This document shows positions 34,023-34,042 of a stretch of DNA of 34,042 nucleotides, in pieces. Where the stretch lies: the NCBI GenBank assembly GCA_020024635.1, contig JAHHTL010000025.1, positions 1 through 34,042 on the forward strand. Direction: 5' to 3'. Numbering within the stretch: the stretch's first letter is position 1; each line of letters begins with the position of its first letter. A model generated the notes under the pieces. It was given only the letters and a program-made list of their open reading frames with translations, was not told where the DNA came from and searched no databases. Both the position numbers and the translations under genes were made by a program. The DNA is from Ruminococcus sp. GTDB lineage: Bacteria > Bacillota > Clostridia > Lachnospirales > Lachnospiraceae.

Positions 34023-34042
34023 CCTATATACATACCTTCAAA

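Noticed and set aside
1..34042. CRISPR arrays, insertion sequences, prophage genes
   Set aside because: No repeat-spacer pattern, transposase, integrase or phage structural protein was seen.

Overview
The window looks like the chromosome of a low-GC, anaerobic, gut-type Firmicute, probably class Clostridia and perhaps Lachnospiraceae. The reasons are the AT-rich sequence, strong AGGAGG ribosome binding sites, many T-tracted hairpin terminators, an SPQTG-type sortase signal, an M-box riboswitch on mgtE, and an anaerobic purine-degradation cluster. No phage, insertion sequence or CRISPR array was seen. Species cannot be named from this.

Layout. (1) 1-578: 3' end of a cell-wall-anchored Ig-like surface protein. 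(2) 691-16503: a purine catabolism island of four blocks. ssnA-ygfK runs leftward. Divergent from it, a YheO-like regulator leads ygeX-ygeY-ygeW-ridA-arcC rightward. Convergent to that, guaD-xdhA-xdhB-xdhC runs leftward behind a guanine-class purine riboswitch. Long hairpins close the blocks at 628-668 and 11386-11437. (3) 16794-20381: methyltransferase, hslO and nadE, leftward. (4) 20476-22208: Mg2+-sensing M-box leader and mgtE. (5) 22284-22515: tRNA-Ser(CGA) and tRNA-Trp(CCA). (6) 22691-30493: a MarR regulator heading four ABC exporter half-transporters that form two asymmetric heterodimers. (7) 30606-34042: MATE transporter, M42 aminopeptidase and EamA permease, with an attenuator-like leader at the right edge.

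How it works together. GuaD converts guanine to xanthine and the XdhABC molybdo-flavoenzyme acts on xanthine or related purines. YgfK, SsnA, YgeY, YgeW and YgeX are the set that published work links to anaerobic urate/purine breakdown in gut bacteria. YgeX would split 2,3-diaminopropionate to pyruvate and ammonia. RidA would clear the 2-aminoacrylate intermediate. YgeW with ArcC would turn a carbamoyl group into carbamoyl phosphate and then ATP. Individual steps for YgfK, SsnA, YgeY and YgeW are inferred. A dihydropyrimidinase-like hyuA, Mo-cofactor maturation genes and a purine permease are not in the window. The most interesting signals are the guanine-class aptamer on a catabolic operon, a symmetric operator-like palindrome between the divergent promoters near 5275, a translated-looking leader ORF over the mgtE start, and an in-frame leader peptide plus terminator before the MATE gene.
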